Below the pieces are notes generated by a model that searched no databases, had not been told where the DNA came from, and saw only the letters and a list, made by a program, of their open reading frames with translations. Below, one piece after another: positions 7,027 through 15,998 of a DNA stretch of 59,511 nt. The first letter of the stretch is position 1, and each line of letters begins with the position of its first letter. A program made the position numbers and the translations under genes. The stretch lies in contig JBMFKS010000005.1 of NCBI GenBank assembly GCA_049972045.1, forward strand, positions 1 to 59,511, written 5' to 3'. Source of the stretch: SpSt-77 sp049972045 (GTDB taxonomy: Bacteria; Chloroflexota; Anaerolineae; B4-G1; DUEL01).

Positions 7027-8880
7027 ATGCCCGTCAAACGAGTCTATCCGGTTCCCAGCGACATTGAGATCGCTCAGATGGCCGAATTGCTTCCCATCGT
7101 GGAGGTAGCGGCCAGCGTCGGGCTCAGCGAGGACGACCTGGACCTCTACGGCAAGTATAAGGCCAAGGTCCACCTGGACGTCCTGCACCGGCTGAAGGAC
7201 CGGCCTGATGGCAAGTATGTAGATGTAACGGCCATCACGCCGACCCCGCTGGGGGAGGGGAAGACGGTCACCACCATCGGCACCAGTCTGGGGCTGGCCT
7301 ACATCGGCAAGAAGGTGATTACCTGCATCCGCCAGCCCTCCATGGGGCCGACCTTCGGGATCAAGGGCGGCGCGGCCGGCGGCGGTTACTCCCAGGTGGT
7401 GCCGATGGAGGACTTCAACCTCCACCTGACCGGCGACATCCACGCGGTGGGGGTGGCCCACAATCTGCTGGCGGCGGCGATTGACGCCCGCATTCTCCAC
7501 GAAATGGAGATGACCGACGAGCAACTGGCCAAGTTCTGCCCGGAAATCCCCCGCCTGAACATTGATCCCGATTCCATCCTCTGGAACCGGGTGGTGGATG
7601 TGAGCGACCGGGCGCTGCGCAACATCGTCATCGGCCTGCAGGCCGGGCAGGCCAACAAGCCGCTGCCAGATGGGGCCGGCACCCTGCGGGAGTTGGTGGC
7701 TCGTCTCCCCTCCGGCACCGACGGCGTCCCCCGCATCACGGGCTACGACATCACTGTCGCCTCCGAGATTATGGCCATCCTGGCCCTGGTGGACGGCTAC
7801 AGGGGGCTGGCCGACCTGCGGGAGCGGTTGGGCCGCATCGTCTGGGGCTTCAGCAAGGACGGGCGCCCGCTGACCGCCGAGGACCTGAAGGTCGCCGGCG
7901 CGATGACCGTCCTGATGAAGGACGCGCTGATGCCCAACCTGATGCAGACGCTGGAGGGCACCCCCGCCTTCGTCCACGCCGGGCCCTTCGCCAACATCGC
8001 CCATGGCAACTCCTCCATCATCGCCGACCAGATCGCCCTCAAACTGGTGGGGCCGGACGGCTTCGTCGTCACCGAGTCCGGCTTCGGCGCCGACTGCGGG
8101 ATGGAGAAGTTCTTCAACATCAAGTGCCGCTACTCCGGCCTCATCCCCAACTGCGTCGTCCTGGTCTGCTCGGTGCGCGCCCTGAAGATGCACGGTGGGG
8201 GTCCTGAGGTCATCCCCGGACGACCGTTGAACCCGGCCTACACCGAGGAGAACCTGGAACTGCTGGAGAAGGGCCTGCCCAACCTCATCCAGCACGTGGA
8301 GAACGTCCTGAAGTTCGGCGTTCCGGTGGTCGTCGCCATCAACCGCTTCAAGACCGACACGGACCGGGAGATCGGTGTGATTCAGGAAGCGGCGATGAAG
8401 GCCGGGGCGTTTGACTGCGTCGTCAGCGAGGTGTGGGCGAAGGGCGGCGAGGGCGGCGCGGCGCTGGCGGAGGCGGTGGTCCGGGCTTGCGAGCAACCCA
8501 GCAACTTCCGTTTCCTCTATCCGCTGGACATCCCCATCAAGGAGAAGATTGAAATCATCGCCCGCGAGATTTACCGGGCCGACGGGGTGGACTACTCGCC
8601 GGAGGCGGAGCGGAAGATTGAGATGTACACCGCCGCAGGCTACGACAAACTGCCCCTCTGCATGGCCAAGACCCACCTCTCCTTCACCCACGACCCGAAA
8701 CTGAAGGGCGCGCCGCGCGGCTGGCGGTTGCCTATCCGGGATGTTCGCGCCAGCGTCGGCGCGGGCTTCCTCTACCCACTCTGCGGCGCGATGCGGACGA
8801 TGCCCGGTCTCCCCAGCCGTCCCGCCTTCGTGGATGTGGATATTGACCTGGCGACGGGCAAGGTGAAGGGGCTGTTCTAA
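7027..8880 (+). CDS. fhs: Formate-tetrahydrofolate ligase
   Basis: Formyl-THF synthetase condenses formate, THF and ATP to 10-formyl-THF, the entry step of the methyl branch. At 617 residues it is longer than the roughly 555-residue clostridial form and nearer the length of the eukaryotic C1-synthase domain type. The P-loop TPTPLGEGKT is at about residues 71-80. Other family motifs are QPSMGPTFGIKGGAAGGG, DIHAVGVAHNLLAAAIDAR, FANIAHGNSS and ESGFGADCGMEKFF. The start was set at the ATG seven bases after AAGGAGG. It is followed by the HMA-like gene and cooS on the same strand, and probably shares the promoter near 5780. Confidence 0.97.
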   Translation: MPVKRVYPVPSDIEIAQMAELLPIVEVAASVGLSEDDLDLYGKYKAKVHLDVLHRLKDRPDGKYVDVTAITPTPLGEGKTVTTIGTSLGLAYIGKKVITCIRQPSMGPTFGIKGGAAGGGYSQVVPMEDFNLHLTGDIHAVGVAHNLLAAAIDARILHEMEMTDEQLAKFCPEIPRLNIDPDSILWNRVVDVSDRALRNIVIGLQAGQANKPLPDGAGTLRELVARLPSGTDGVPRITGYDITVASEIMAILALVDGYRGLADLRERLGRIVWGFSKDGRPLTAEDLKVAGAMTVLMKDALMPNLMQTLEGTPAFVHAGPFANIAHGNSSIIADQIALKLVGPDGFVVTESGFGADCGMEKFFNIKCRYSGLIPNCVVLVCSVRALKMHGGGPEVIPGRPLNPAYTEENLELLEKGLPNLIQHVENVLKFGVPVVVAINRFKTDTDREIGVIQEAAMKAGAFDCVVSEVWAKGGEGGAALAEAVVRACEQPSNFRFLYPLDIPIKEKIEIIAREIYRADGVDYSPEAERKIEMYTAAGYDKLPLCMAKTHLSFTHDPKLKGAPRGWRLPIRDVRASVGAGFLYPLCGAMRTMPGLPSRPAFVDVDIDLATGKVKGLF

Positions 8881-8968
8881 CCCCAGCGTCCCCGGTCCGG
8901 TGGCGGGCGGAGGCGACTCCCCCGCCACCCACCCGGAATCCGTAAAACGTGATTCGTGAGGTGAGACG

Positions 8969-9304
8969 ATGGAGAAGGTTGTTCTGGATGTCCCGCTGAT
9001 GTGGGCCGACCATCACGTCCTGAAGGTCCGCGAGGCGCTGACCCAACTGGACGGGGTGGCGGACATCTACGCCAGTTCGGCGTGGAAGCAGGTACTGGTG
9101 AAGTACGACCCGGCGAAGGTGGATCGCTCCCAGATTGAGCAGGCGCTGGCCCAGGCCGGATACCCGGTGGGTCAGGGCCAGACCCCCATCCTGGTGGAGC
9201 CCACCGAGCGGCGGCGCGACCCCCGCTGGGGCGCGATGAATTTCCGGATGAGCCAGACTTACCGGGCCGACCTTGAGATGTCCGGCGACTTCCGGAAGTG
9301 GTAG
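8969..9304 (+). CDS. Small HMA-like protein without CxxC
   Basis: A 111-residue protein. Residues 1-68 have the beta-alpha-beta-beta-alpha-beta pattern of a heavy-metal-associated domain (VLDVPLMWADHHVLKVREAL .. VADIYASSAWKQVLVKYDP .. IEQALAQAGYPVG). The metal-binding CxxC of copper chaperones is replaced by MWADHH, putting two His in the loop. A basic tail of about 40 residues follows. It has a GAGGTGAGACG leader and lies between fhs and cooS. It could be a metal (nickel?) carrier or assembly factor for CO dehydrogenase, but that is only a guess from location and fold. Confidence 0.7.
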   Translation: MEKVVLDVPLMWADHHVLKVREALTQLDGVADIYASSAWKQVLVKYDPAKVDRSQIEQALAQAGYPVGQGQTPILVEPTERRRDPRWGAMNFRMSQTYRADLEMSGDFRKW

Positions 9305-9349
9305 GACTCTCAGTGATTCCTGGATTCTGTGACTCGGATGAGGTGAGAC

Positions 9350-11344
9350 ATGGCAAAGAAGAAAGTGCGTACCCCTCAGGAGGCGAGCCGCGACCCTGCG
9401 GCGATCGCGCTCCTGGAGCGAGCCCTGGAGATTGGGGCTGAGACCTGTTTCTATCGGGCCGACGAGATTACCCCCTGTCCCATCGGCGCGGAGGGGCTCT
9501 GCTGCCGCAACTGCGCCATGGGCCCCTGCCGCCTGGTGGGCGACGTGGACATGGGCGTCTGTGGCGCAACGATTGACACCGTAGTGGCCCGCAACTTCGC
9601 CCGCTCGGTGGCCGCCGGAGCGGCCTCCCACTCCGACCATGCCCGGGACCTGGCCTACACCCTCCTGGCGGCTGCCGAGGGCCACGCCCCCGACTACAAA
9701 ATCCGCGACCCCTATAAACTGTTTGAGGTTGCCCGCTACTTGGGCGTCAAGGTCGGCGACCGCCCGGTCAACGAAATCGCCCGGGATGTGGCCCTGGCCG
9801 CGCTGGGCGAGTTCGGCCGCATCCAGGGAGAGTTGCTCTACCTGAAGCGCGCTCCCGCCAAACGACAGAAGATCTGGCGGGACCTGGGCATTGCCCCCCG
9901 TGCCATTGACCGGGAGGTGGTGGACCTGCTCCACCGCACCCACGTGGGCAACGATCAGGATGCGGAGCACCTGCTGGACCAGAGTATGCGCTGCGCGCTG
10001 GCCGACGGCTGGGGCGGCTCCATGCTGGCCACCGACATCACCGACATCCTCTTCGGCGCCCCCGCCCCCGTCCGCTCCGAGGCCAACCTGGGCGTCCTGC
10101 GGGAGGACATGGTCAACGTCATCATCCACGGCCACGAGCCCACCCTCTCCGAGATGATCGTCGCCGCCGCGCAGGACCCCGAAATCATCGCCTACGCGCA
10201 GAGCAAGGGCGCCAAAGGTGTCAACCTGGCTGGCATCTGCTGTACGGCCAACGAGGTCCTGATGCGGGAAGGTGTCCCCCTGGCGGGCAACTTCCTCCAG
10301 CAGGAACTAGCCATCCTCACCGGCGCGGTGGAGGCCATGGTGGTGGACATCCAGTGCATCATGGAGGGGCTGGTCCCGCTGGCCCAGCGGTTCCACACCG
10401 CGCTCATCACGACCTCCCCCAAGGTGCGGGTGACCGGCGCCACCCACATCCAGTTTGACGAACACCGGGCGCTGGAGATCGCCAAACAGATTCTCCGCAC
10501 CGCCATTGACCGCTTCCCCCAGCGGGGCGAAGTCTTCATCCCGGCGATTCGCAGCCAACTGGTGCCCGGCTTCTCCCACGAGTACATCAACTACGCGCTG
10601 GGCGGCACCTACCGCGGCTCCTTCCGCCCGCTGAACGACGCCATCATCGCCGGGCGCATCCGGGGCGTCGTCGCCGACATCGGCTGCAACAACGCCCGCC
10701 TCTGCCACGACGAGAACCACTACTACGTCGTCTCCGAGTTTCTCAAGAACGACATCCTGGTGGTGCAGACCGGCTGCGGGGCCATCGCCAGCGCCAAGAA
10801 GGGCTACATGACCCCCGAGGCGGCGATGGAATACGCCGGGCCGGGCCTGCGGGAAGTCTGCGAAGCCGTTGGCATCCCGCCGGTGCTCCATCTGGGCTCC
10901 TGCGTGGACAACTCCCGCATCCTCACTGTCCTCTCCCAGATGGCCTCCGAGACTGGCCTGGGCGACGACATCGCCGACATCCCTGCCGTCGGGATGGCCT
11001 CGGAGTGGATGAGCGAGAAAGCGCTGGCCATCGCGACCTACTGCGTTGCCTCCGGCGCCTACGTCATCATGGGCGGCGTCCGCAACCCCGTGGCCGGAAG
11101 CCCCTATGTCAATCAACTTATCACCGAGGGGTGGGAGAAGAAGGTCGGCGGGCGGCTGGAGTTCGTGGAGGACCCAGAGGAGATCGTCCGGCGCTCTCTG
11201 GCCCACATTGACAAAAAGCGTGCCGCCCTGGGGCTGGAGGAGTACAACCCGGCCAAGTGGGGCAAGTCCGGCGACTGGCGCATCCGCGAAGTACTGGAAC
11301 TCCCGCTGGAGGAGCGGCTGGAGGCGGTGTACGGCAGGCGGTAA
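9350..11344 (+). CDS. cooS: Anaerobic Ni-CO dehydrogenase catalytic subunit
   Basis: Reduces CO2 to CO (or the reverse) at the NiFe4S4 C-cluster; with AcsB it forms the carbonyl branch. The 664-residue protein has the N-terminal B/D-cluster cysteines in CPIGAEGLCCRNCAMGPC (about 43-60). C-cluster ligands fall in the expected order: His260 (IIHGHEP), Cys297 (GICCTANE), Cys336 (DIQCIM), Cys446 (IGCNNAR), Cys476 (QTGCGAIA) and Cys518 (GSCVDNSR), closely matching the known spacing. The start has a GAGGTGAG leader. It is separated from acsB by an MNT-HEPN toxin-antitoxin pair, although the two normally lie side by side. Cytosolic; electrons probably come from ferredoxin. Confidence 0.97.
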   Translation: MAKKKVRTPQEASRDPAAIALLERALEIGAETCFYRADEITPCPIGAEGLCCRNCAMGPCRLVGDVDMGVCGATIDTVVARNFARSVAAGAASHSDHARDLAYTLLAAAEGHAPDYKIRDPYKLFEVARYLGVKVGDRPVNEIARDVALAALGEFGRIQGELLYLKRAPAKRQKIWRDLGIAPRAIDREVVDLLHRTHVGNDQDAEHLLDQSMRCALADGWGGSMLATDITDILFGAPAPVRSEANLGVLREDMVNVIIHGHEPTLSEMIVAAAQDPEIIAYAQSKGAKGVNLAGICCTANEVLMREGVPLAGNFLQQELAILTGAVEAMVVDIQCIMEGLVPLAQRFHTALITTSPKVRVTGATHIQFDEHRALEIAKQILRTAIDRFPQRGEVFIPAIRSQLVPGFSHEYINYALGGTYRGSFRPLNDAIIAGRIRGVVADIGCNNARLCHDENHYYVVSEFLKNDILVVQTGCGAIASAKKGYMTPEAAMEYAGPGLREVCEAVGIPPVLHLGSCVDNSRILTVLSQMASETGLGDDIADIPAVGMASEWMSEKALAIATYCVASGAYVIMGGVRNPVAGSPYVNQLITEGWEKKVGGRLEFVEDPEEIVRRSLAHIDKKRAALGLEEYNPAKWGKSGDWRIREVLELPLEERLEAVYGRR

Positions 11345-11373
11345 GCCCTGGGACAGCGCATCGGTGCAGGGTG

Positions 11374-11703
11374 ATGGAAGAGCCCCCTGTAGAGGCACTG
11401 ATTGCCGAGACGGTCCGCCGGATTGTGGAGATTCTCCATCCCCAGCGGGTGATCCTTTTCGGCAGCCGGGCGCGGGGCGAGGCGCGGCCAGATAGCGACA
11501 TAGACCTGCTGGTCATTGCCCGCTCTTCTGAGCCGCGCTACTGCCGGGCCGTCCCCCTCTATGGGGCCCTGAGCGACATCCCGATCGCGATGGACATCAT
11601 CGTCTATACGCCAGAAGAGGTGGAAGAGTGGAGCGGCGTCCGTCAGGCCTTCGTCACCACCGCCCTCCGGGAGGGAATCGTCCTGTATGAAGACCGTGGC
11701 TGA
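11374..11703 (+). CDS. MNT-type nucleotidyltransferase antitoxin
   Basis: A 109-residue minimal nucleotidyltransferase with the signature FGSRARGEARPDSDIDLLV, the GS...DxD catalytic pattern. In HEPN-MNT toxin-antitoxin modules such proteins neutralise the HEPN RNase, in studied cases by adenylylating it. The start was taken as ATG 11374; a longer frame would overlap the end of cooS in another frame. It overlaps the following HEPN gene by 17 bases, so the two are co-translated. The pair sits between cooS and acsB. Confidence 0.85.
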   Translation: MEEPPVEALIAETVRRIVEILHPQRVILFGSRARGEARPDSDIDLLVIARSSEPRYCRAVPLYGALSDIPIAMDIIVYTPEEVEEWSGVRQAFVTTALREGIVLYEDRG

Positions 11704-12106
11704 CCTGGTACGCGGATGGCTCCGCAAGGCGGGGAGCGACCTGACTAGCGCCGAACTCTGTCTGGAGGCCGGGCGGGCACTGGATATGGTCTGCTTTCAC
11801 GCCCAGCAGGCCGCCGAGAAGTGCCTGAAGGCCTACCTGACGGCTTACGGGATGGATTTTCCTTTCGTGCACAACCTGGAGAAACTGATAGAATTGTGTG
11901 CCCGGCGGGACCCGGCGTTTCGCGCCATCCAGCCCCTGGGCCAGCAACTGACGCCGTACGCCGTCTCCCTCCGGTATGACCCTGAGTTCTGGCCGGAGAT
12001 AGATGTGGCGGAACGTGCCCTGCATGCGGCGCTGACGATTCGGAAATTCGTTGTGGAACGCTTGCCAGCGGAGATGAAACCCGAAGAAGAGGCGATGAAA
12101 GGTTAA
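11687..12106 (+). CDS. HEPN-domain toxin
   Basis: A 139-residue all-helical HEPN protein with the typical core CFHAQQAAEKCLKAYLTAYG and a following HNLEKLIELC helix. Family members are RNases acting as toxins or RNA-processing factors. It overlaps the MNT gene and ends 9 bases before acsB, whose ribosome site (AAGGAGG) lies at its stop codon. Expression is therefore tightly tied to the cooS-acsB operon. Confidence 0.85.
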   Translation: MKTVADLVRGWLRKAGSDLTSAELCLEAGRALDMVCFHAQQAAEKCLKAYLTAYGMDFPFVHNLEKLIELCARRDPAFRAIQPLGQQLTPYAVSLRYDPEFWPEIDVAERALHAALTIRKFVVERLPAEMKPEEEAMKG

Positions 12107-12115
12107 GGAGGAAGT

Positions 12116-14401
12116 ATGTCCCGTTATATTGCCACCCGAGCCATTCGCGGGGCCAATGCTATCGTCGCCGAGGCAGAGGCCATGCTGCAGAAAGCCCTCG
12201 CCGAGAAGGGGCCTGATACCCCCATCGCGTTTACCAATACCGCCTACTACCTGCCTGTGATCTACGGCATGCTGGCTCATCCCGTCAGCAAGATCGGGGA
12301 CCTGGTTCCCGTCATAGAGCACGCCAAGAGCCTGCTTCACCCCCCGCCGGATGAGAAATGGTGGGTCCCCTATCTGGGGGAGACGCTGGACTGCGGGATG
12401 GCGACGCTCCTGGCCTGCGAGGCGATTGAGGGCATCCGCTTCGCCTACGGCGAGCAGCCGGAACGATACCCCGGCTTCCGGATGACCGGCGGCGCGTCCT
12501 TCACCAGCCCAGAATTTGAGAAAGAGGAGGGGGGCGGTGGCTATCTGAACGGCCCCATTGACGACATCCAGTTGCGCTCTTGGGGCATCCAGTTGGTGGA
12601 TGGCCGGATGCCGGGTTTTGCGGCCATCGTCGGCGCGGCGCACAACAACCGGGCCGCCGTCGCCATCGTCCGCGAACTCCAGCGGCGCAACATTCTGGTC
12701 TTCCTCTCCGGCAACGTCAACGGTCGCTCCATCATTGACCAGTTGCACGAGGAGGGCGTGGAGATGGGCTACGATACCTACATCGTCCCCTTCGGTCGAG
12801 ACACCATCTCCGCTATCTACGCCCTGGGCTTCGCCACCCGCTCCGCCCTCACCTTCGGCGGCCTCAAGCCGGGCCAGTGGCGGGAGATTCTCCTCTACAA
12901 CAAATACCGCGTCTTCGCCTTCGTCTTGGCTCTGGGCGAGGTGGACGACCTGAAATACGCCGCCGCGGCCGGCGCCATCTCCTACGGCTTCCCCGTCATC
13001 GCCGATACTGTCATCCCCCAGATTCTCCCCACCGGTATCACCAGGTACGAGCACGTCATCTCCATGCCATGGAACGAGATTGAGGGGGAGACGGAGGAAG
13101 AAAAGGCAGCTCGGCTGGTCCAGAAGTGCATTGAGGTCCGCGGCGTCAAGGTGAAAATCACCGAGGTGCCCATCCCTGTCCCCTACGGCTCCGCCTTTGA
13201 GGGGGAGGTCGTCCGCAAGGCCGACATGCGGGTGGAGTTCGGCGGCCGCCACAGCCGCGCCTTTGAGTACCTCCGCATGGTGCCGATGGACCAGGTGGAG
13301 GACGGCAAGATAGAGGTCATCGGCCCCGGCTTTGAGGATGTGCCCGTCGGTGGGGCAATGGACCTGGGCATCCTGGTGGAGGTCGCCGGGCGGAAGATGC
13401 AGGAGGACTTTGAGCCGGTGCTGGAGCGCCAGATTCACTACTTCATCAACGGCGCCTCCGGCGTCCAGCACATCGGTCAGCGGGACATCGCCTGGATCCG
13501 CATCAGCAAGGCAGCCGCGGAGAAGGGTTTCAACCTGCGCCACTTCGGCGACATCCTCTACGCTCGCTTCCATGCCGACTTCGGTGCCATCGTGGACAAG
13601 GTCCAGGTGAAAATCATCACCGACCCGGCGCTCCACGCGGAATGGCTGCAGAAGGCGCGCGAAGCCTACGACCGCCGCAACCGGCGCCTGGCGGACCTGA
13701 CCGACGAGGCGGTGGACACCTTCTACTCCTGCATCCTCTGCCAGTCCTTTGCCCCTACTCACTGCTGCGTCATCAGCCCCCAGCGGCTGGGCCTCTGCGG
13801 CGCCTACAACTGGCTGGATTGCAAGGCATCTTACGAGATCAATCCCACCGGCCCCAACCAGCCTATCCCCAAAGGGCAGTGCCTGGACCCGGTGAAGGGC
13901 TACTTCACCGGTGTCAACGAGTATGTCCGCATGGCCTCTCAGGGGACCGTGGACCAGGTGGCGATGTACTCCATCATGGAGAACCCGATGACGGCCTGCG
14001 GTTGCTTTGAGTGCATCGTCATGGTCATCCCCGAGGCCAACGGCGTGATGGTCGTCAGCCGGGAGGACCCCAGCATGACCCCCGCCGGGATGACTTTCTC
14101 CACGCTGGCCGGCATGGCCGGCGGCGGCCTGCAGACCCCCGGTGTGATGGGTGTCGGCAAGTACTACCTGACCAGCCCCAAGTTCCTCTCCGCCGATGGC
14201 GGCTTCAAGCGGGTGGTCTGGATGTCCTCTTTCCTCAAGCAGACGATGGCTGAAGAGTTGAAGGCGGTCTGCGAGCGGGAGGGCGACCCGGACCTGCTGG
14301 ATAAGATTGCCGATGAGACCATCTGCACCGATGTGGAGGGGTTGCTGGCCTATCTGACGGAGAAAGAGCATCCGGCGCTGAGCATGCCGCCGATCTTCTA
14401 A
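12116..14401 (+). CDS. acsB: Acetyl-CoA synthase (CODH/ACS beta subunit, bacterial type)
   Basis: Joins CO, the corrinoid-bound methyl group and CoA to acetyl-CoA at the A-cluster. The protein has 761 residues and the three-domain bacterial architecture, including the N-terminal CODH-contacting domain that archaeal CdhC lacks. The A-cluster 4Fe-4S cysteines are 539, 542, 551 and 561 (spacing +3, +12, +22 as in Moorella). The nickel-binding Cys-Gly-Cys is at 628-630 within MTACGCFEC. The ATG follows AAGGAGGAAGT. It ends just before a strong hairpin and a terminator-like structure, so it is probably the last gene of its transcript. Confidence 0.98.
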   Translation: MSRYIATRAIRGANAIVAEAEAMLQKALAEKGPDTPIAFTNTAYYLPVIYGMLAHPVSKIGDLVPVIEHAKSLLHPPPDEKWWVPYLGETLDCGMATLLACEAIEGIRFAYGEQPERYPGFRMTGGASFTSPEFEKEEGGGGYLNGPIDDIQLRSWGIQLVDGRMPGFAAIVGAAHNNRAAVAIVRELQRRNILVFLSGNVNGRSIIDQLHEEGVEMGYDTYIVPFGRDTISAIYALGFATRSALTFGGLKPGQWREILLYNKYRVFAFVLALGEVDDLKYAAAAGAISYGFPVIADTVIPQILPTGITRYEHVISMPWNEIEGETEEEKAARLVQKCIEVRGVKVKITEVPIPVPYGSAFEGEVVRKADMRVEFGGRHSRAFEYLRMVPMDQVEDGKIEVIGPGFEDVPVGGAMDLGILVEVAGRKMQEDFEPVLERQIHYFINGASGVQHIGQRDIAWIRISKAAAEKGFNLRHFGDILYARFHADFGAIVDKVQVKIITDPALHAEWLQKAREAYDRRNRRLADLTDEAVDTFYSCILCQSFAPTHCCVISPQRLGLCGAYNWLDCKASYEINPTGPNQPIPKGQCLDPVKGYFTGVNEYVRMASQGTVDQVAMYSIMENPMTACGCFECIVMVIPEANGVMVVSREDPSMTPAGMTFSTLAGMAGGGLQTPGVMGVGKYYLTSPKFLSADGGFKRVVWMSSFLKQTMAEELKAVCEREGDPDLLDKIADETICTDVEGLLAYLTEKEHPALSMPPIF

Positions 14402-14404
14402 TCG

Positions 14405-14435
14405 GGTGCCAGGCACTTTGAGAGTGCCTGGCACC
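14405..14435. repeat. Hairpin repeat GGTGCCAGGCACT (copy 2)
   Basis: A perfect 13-bp stem with a 5-base loop, beginning four bases after the acsB stop. Same core as the palindromes at 1001-1021 and 33128-33163. No T-run follows, so it may stabilise the 3' end rather than terminate. Confidence 0.85.
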
Positions 14436-14466
14436 TGTTGTTGATGAAACCTTGCTCCGGCGGCAG

Positions 14467-14502
14467 GGGGGCCGCCGTCAGCGATGGCGGTGGCCCCCTT
14501 TT
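14467..14502 (+). terminator. Rho-independent terminator-like hairpin after acsB
   Basis: The arm GGGGGCCGCC (14467-14476) pairs with GGTGGCCCCC (14489-14498) with one G-T wobble, and is followed directly by TTTT. The T-run is short. Confidence 0.6.
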
Positions 14503-14920
14503 GCCGAAAGGGGAAGCACCACTTGGGGCCCGCCGAATCATCCTGCAGGATGGCCTTTCCAGGCCGATGGTGCTCACATTTGGGGGGTTTGAAAAATGTA
14601 GCGCAGACCGCCCCAGCGCCGCCCCGAGTGCCAGCGAGGGGCGTTGCGCCGAGCACCAGCGAGGAGGCCTGCTGCTCGTAGTGCGGCACGGAACGAAGTG
14701 AAGTGCCGCTTCCGGCGCCACTCCGCTGCGCCCTCGGGCCGAAGGGCCCTCGGCCCAAGGCCTCGGCGCGAGCGCCCTCGGCGCGTGGCGCTGCGTGGCT
14801 GACTACGAGCGCACTCAACCTGTTCGTAGTGCGGCGCCGAGCACCAGCGAGGGGCTGCAGGCTAACCGCCTGCGCCACGGCTAACCGCCTGCCTCACGGA
14901 GAAGCTGGTGCCACCCTGGC

Positions 14921-14949
14921 TTGACATTCAGGTCAGGTAGGAGTATCTT
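14921..14949 (+). promoter_or_regulatory. Strong sigma-70-like promoter for acsD
   Basis: A perfect -35 TTGACA (14921-14926), a 17-base spacer and -10 TATCTT (14944-14949). The acsD start is 46 bases downstream of the -10 box with AAGGAGGT in between. Confidence 0.8.
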
Positions 14950-14995
14950 TTGGGCAGATATTTCTGAGTCTTCAGGCCACGCAAGGAGGTCCTAT

Positions 14996-15958
14996 ATGCC
15001 GGTAGAAATTCCTGTGGAACAATGGCCCGGTCGGGTCATAGAAGAGACCATCGGGGCCACTCCGGCGGAGGGGGGCACCCGCAGCCGGGTGGTGAAAGTC
15101 GGTGGTGAAAGCACACTCCCCTTTATGTTCTCCGACGGCGAGATACCCAATCCGCCCCGGATCGCCATTGAGATCCTGGATCAGCGGCCGAAGGATTGGT
15201 CCCCCCTACTGCTGGAAGCCTGGGGCGACGTGGTGGACGACCCAGCGCGGTGGGCGAAGGCCGCCGAGGAGGCCGGGGCCGACCTGGTCCTCCTCCAGTT
15301 GTCTCTCACCCGCGATGGCGGCAAGCCCACCACCGCCGCCGACGCGCGGGCGCTGACCCGCGCCGTCCTCCAGGCCACAGGGCTCCCCATCTTAGTCTTC
15401 GGCCCCGGCCAGGTGGACGCCGACAACGAACTGCTGGTGGCGGTAGCCGAAGAAGCGGCGGGCGAGCGCATCGTCCTGGGCATTTGCGAGGAGAAGAACT
15501 ACCGCACCATTGTCGCCGCCGCGCTGGCCAACGGCCACCTGGTCAACGGCCGGACCGCGATGGACGTCAACCTGGCCAAACAACTGAACATCCTCATCGC
15601 CGATATGGGCTTGCCGCTGGACCACATTATTATGGACCCAACGACGGCCAGCCTGGGGTACGGCATTGAGTACGGCTACTCGGTGATGGAGCGGTTGCGC
15701 CTGGCTGCCCTCCAGGGGGACAAGATGACCCAACTCCCCATGCTGGTCACTCCGGGTTTTGAGGCCTGGCGGCAGAAAGAGGCCAAAGTCGGCGAGGGCG
15801 TGCCCGCGTCTTGGGGCGACTGGCGCCAGCGGGCGATCCTCTGGGAGACCCTGACGGCGACCAACCTGATCCTCTCCGGCGCCGACATCGTCGTCCTGCG
15901 CCACCCGGAGACCGTGAAGCGGGTCCGGGCTTTCATTGAGCGGCTGATGGCGAAATAG
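14996..15958 (+). CDS. acsD: Corrinoid iron-sulfur protein small subunit
   Basis: The TIM-barrel subunit (320 residues) of the corrinoid Fe-S protein that shuttles the methyl group from methyl-THF to acetyl-CoA synthase. Family features are PPRIAIEILDQRPKDW near residue 55, GADLVLLQLSLT near 95, DHIIMDPTTASLGYGIEYGYS near 205, and the C-terminal GADIVVLRHPETVKRV. The start is the ATG after AAGGAGGTCCTAT; an upstream in-frame TTG lies inside the promoter and was rejected. It precedes acsC by 40 bases; the two subunits form a heterodimer. Confidence 0.95.
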   Translation: MPVEIPVEQWPGRVIEETIGATPAEGGTRSRVVKVGGESTLPFMFSDGEIPNPPRIAIEILDQRPKDWSPLLLEAWGDVVDDPARWAKAAEEAGADLVLLQLSLTRDGGKPTTAADARALTRAVLQATGLPILVFGPGQVDADNELLVAVAEEAAGERIVLGICEEKNYRTIVAAALANGHLVNGRTAMDVNLAKQLNILIADMGLPLDHIIMDPTTASLGYGIEYGYSVMERLRLAALQGDKMTQLPMLVTPGFEAWRQKEAKVGEGVPASWGDWRQRAILWETLTATNLILSGADIVVLRHPETVKRVRAFIERLMAK

Positions 15959-15998
15959 CGCCGGAGGGATCCGGGATTGATCCGGCAAGGAGGCAGAT

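Larger units (their letters stand above)
14402..14995. other. Non-coding 594-bp spacer between acsB and acsD
   Basis: No plausible gene is seen. From 5' to 3' it holds a 13-bp hairpin (14405-14435), a terminator-like stem with T4 (14467-14502), about 400 bases of GC-rich decayed repeats, and a strong promoter (14921-14949). The repeats include two copies of GCCGAGCACCAGCGAGG, two of GTAGTGCGGC and two of GGCTAACCGCCTG. No cobalamin riboswitch box was seen, although corrinoid-protein genes follow. Confidence 0.75.

Noticed and set aside
5794..8928. A 1044-codon open frame on the minus strand
   Set aside because: It is antisense to the DUF166 and fhs genes, has low-complexity composition and no family motifs; it is a product of high GC content.
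11654..14878. A 1074-codon open frame on the minus strand
   Set aside because: Antisense to HEPN and acsB, which are unmistakable on the plus strand. No protein motifs.
14921..14995. N-terminal extension of acsD from a TTG at 14921
   Set aside because: The TTG is the -35 box of a strong promoter, and a good ribosome site precedes the ATG at 14996.
14402..14995. Possible cobalamin riboswitch before the corrinoid-protein genes
   Set aside because: No B12-box-like conserved sequence or matching fold could be seen; the region looks like decayed repeats.
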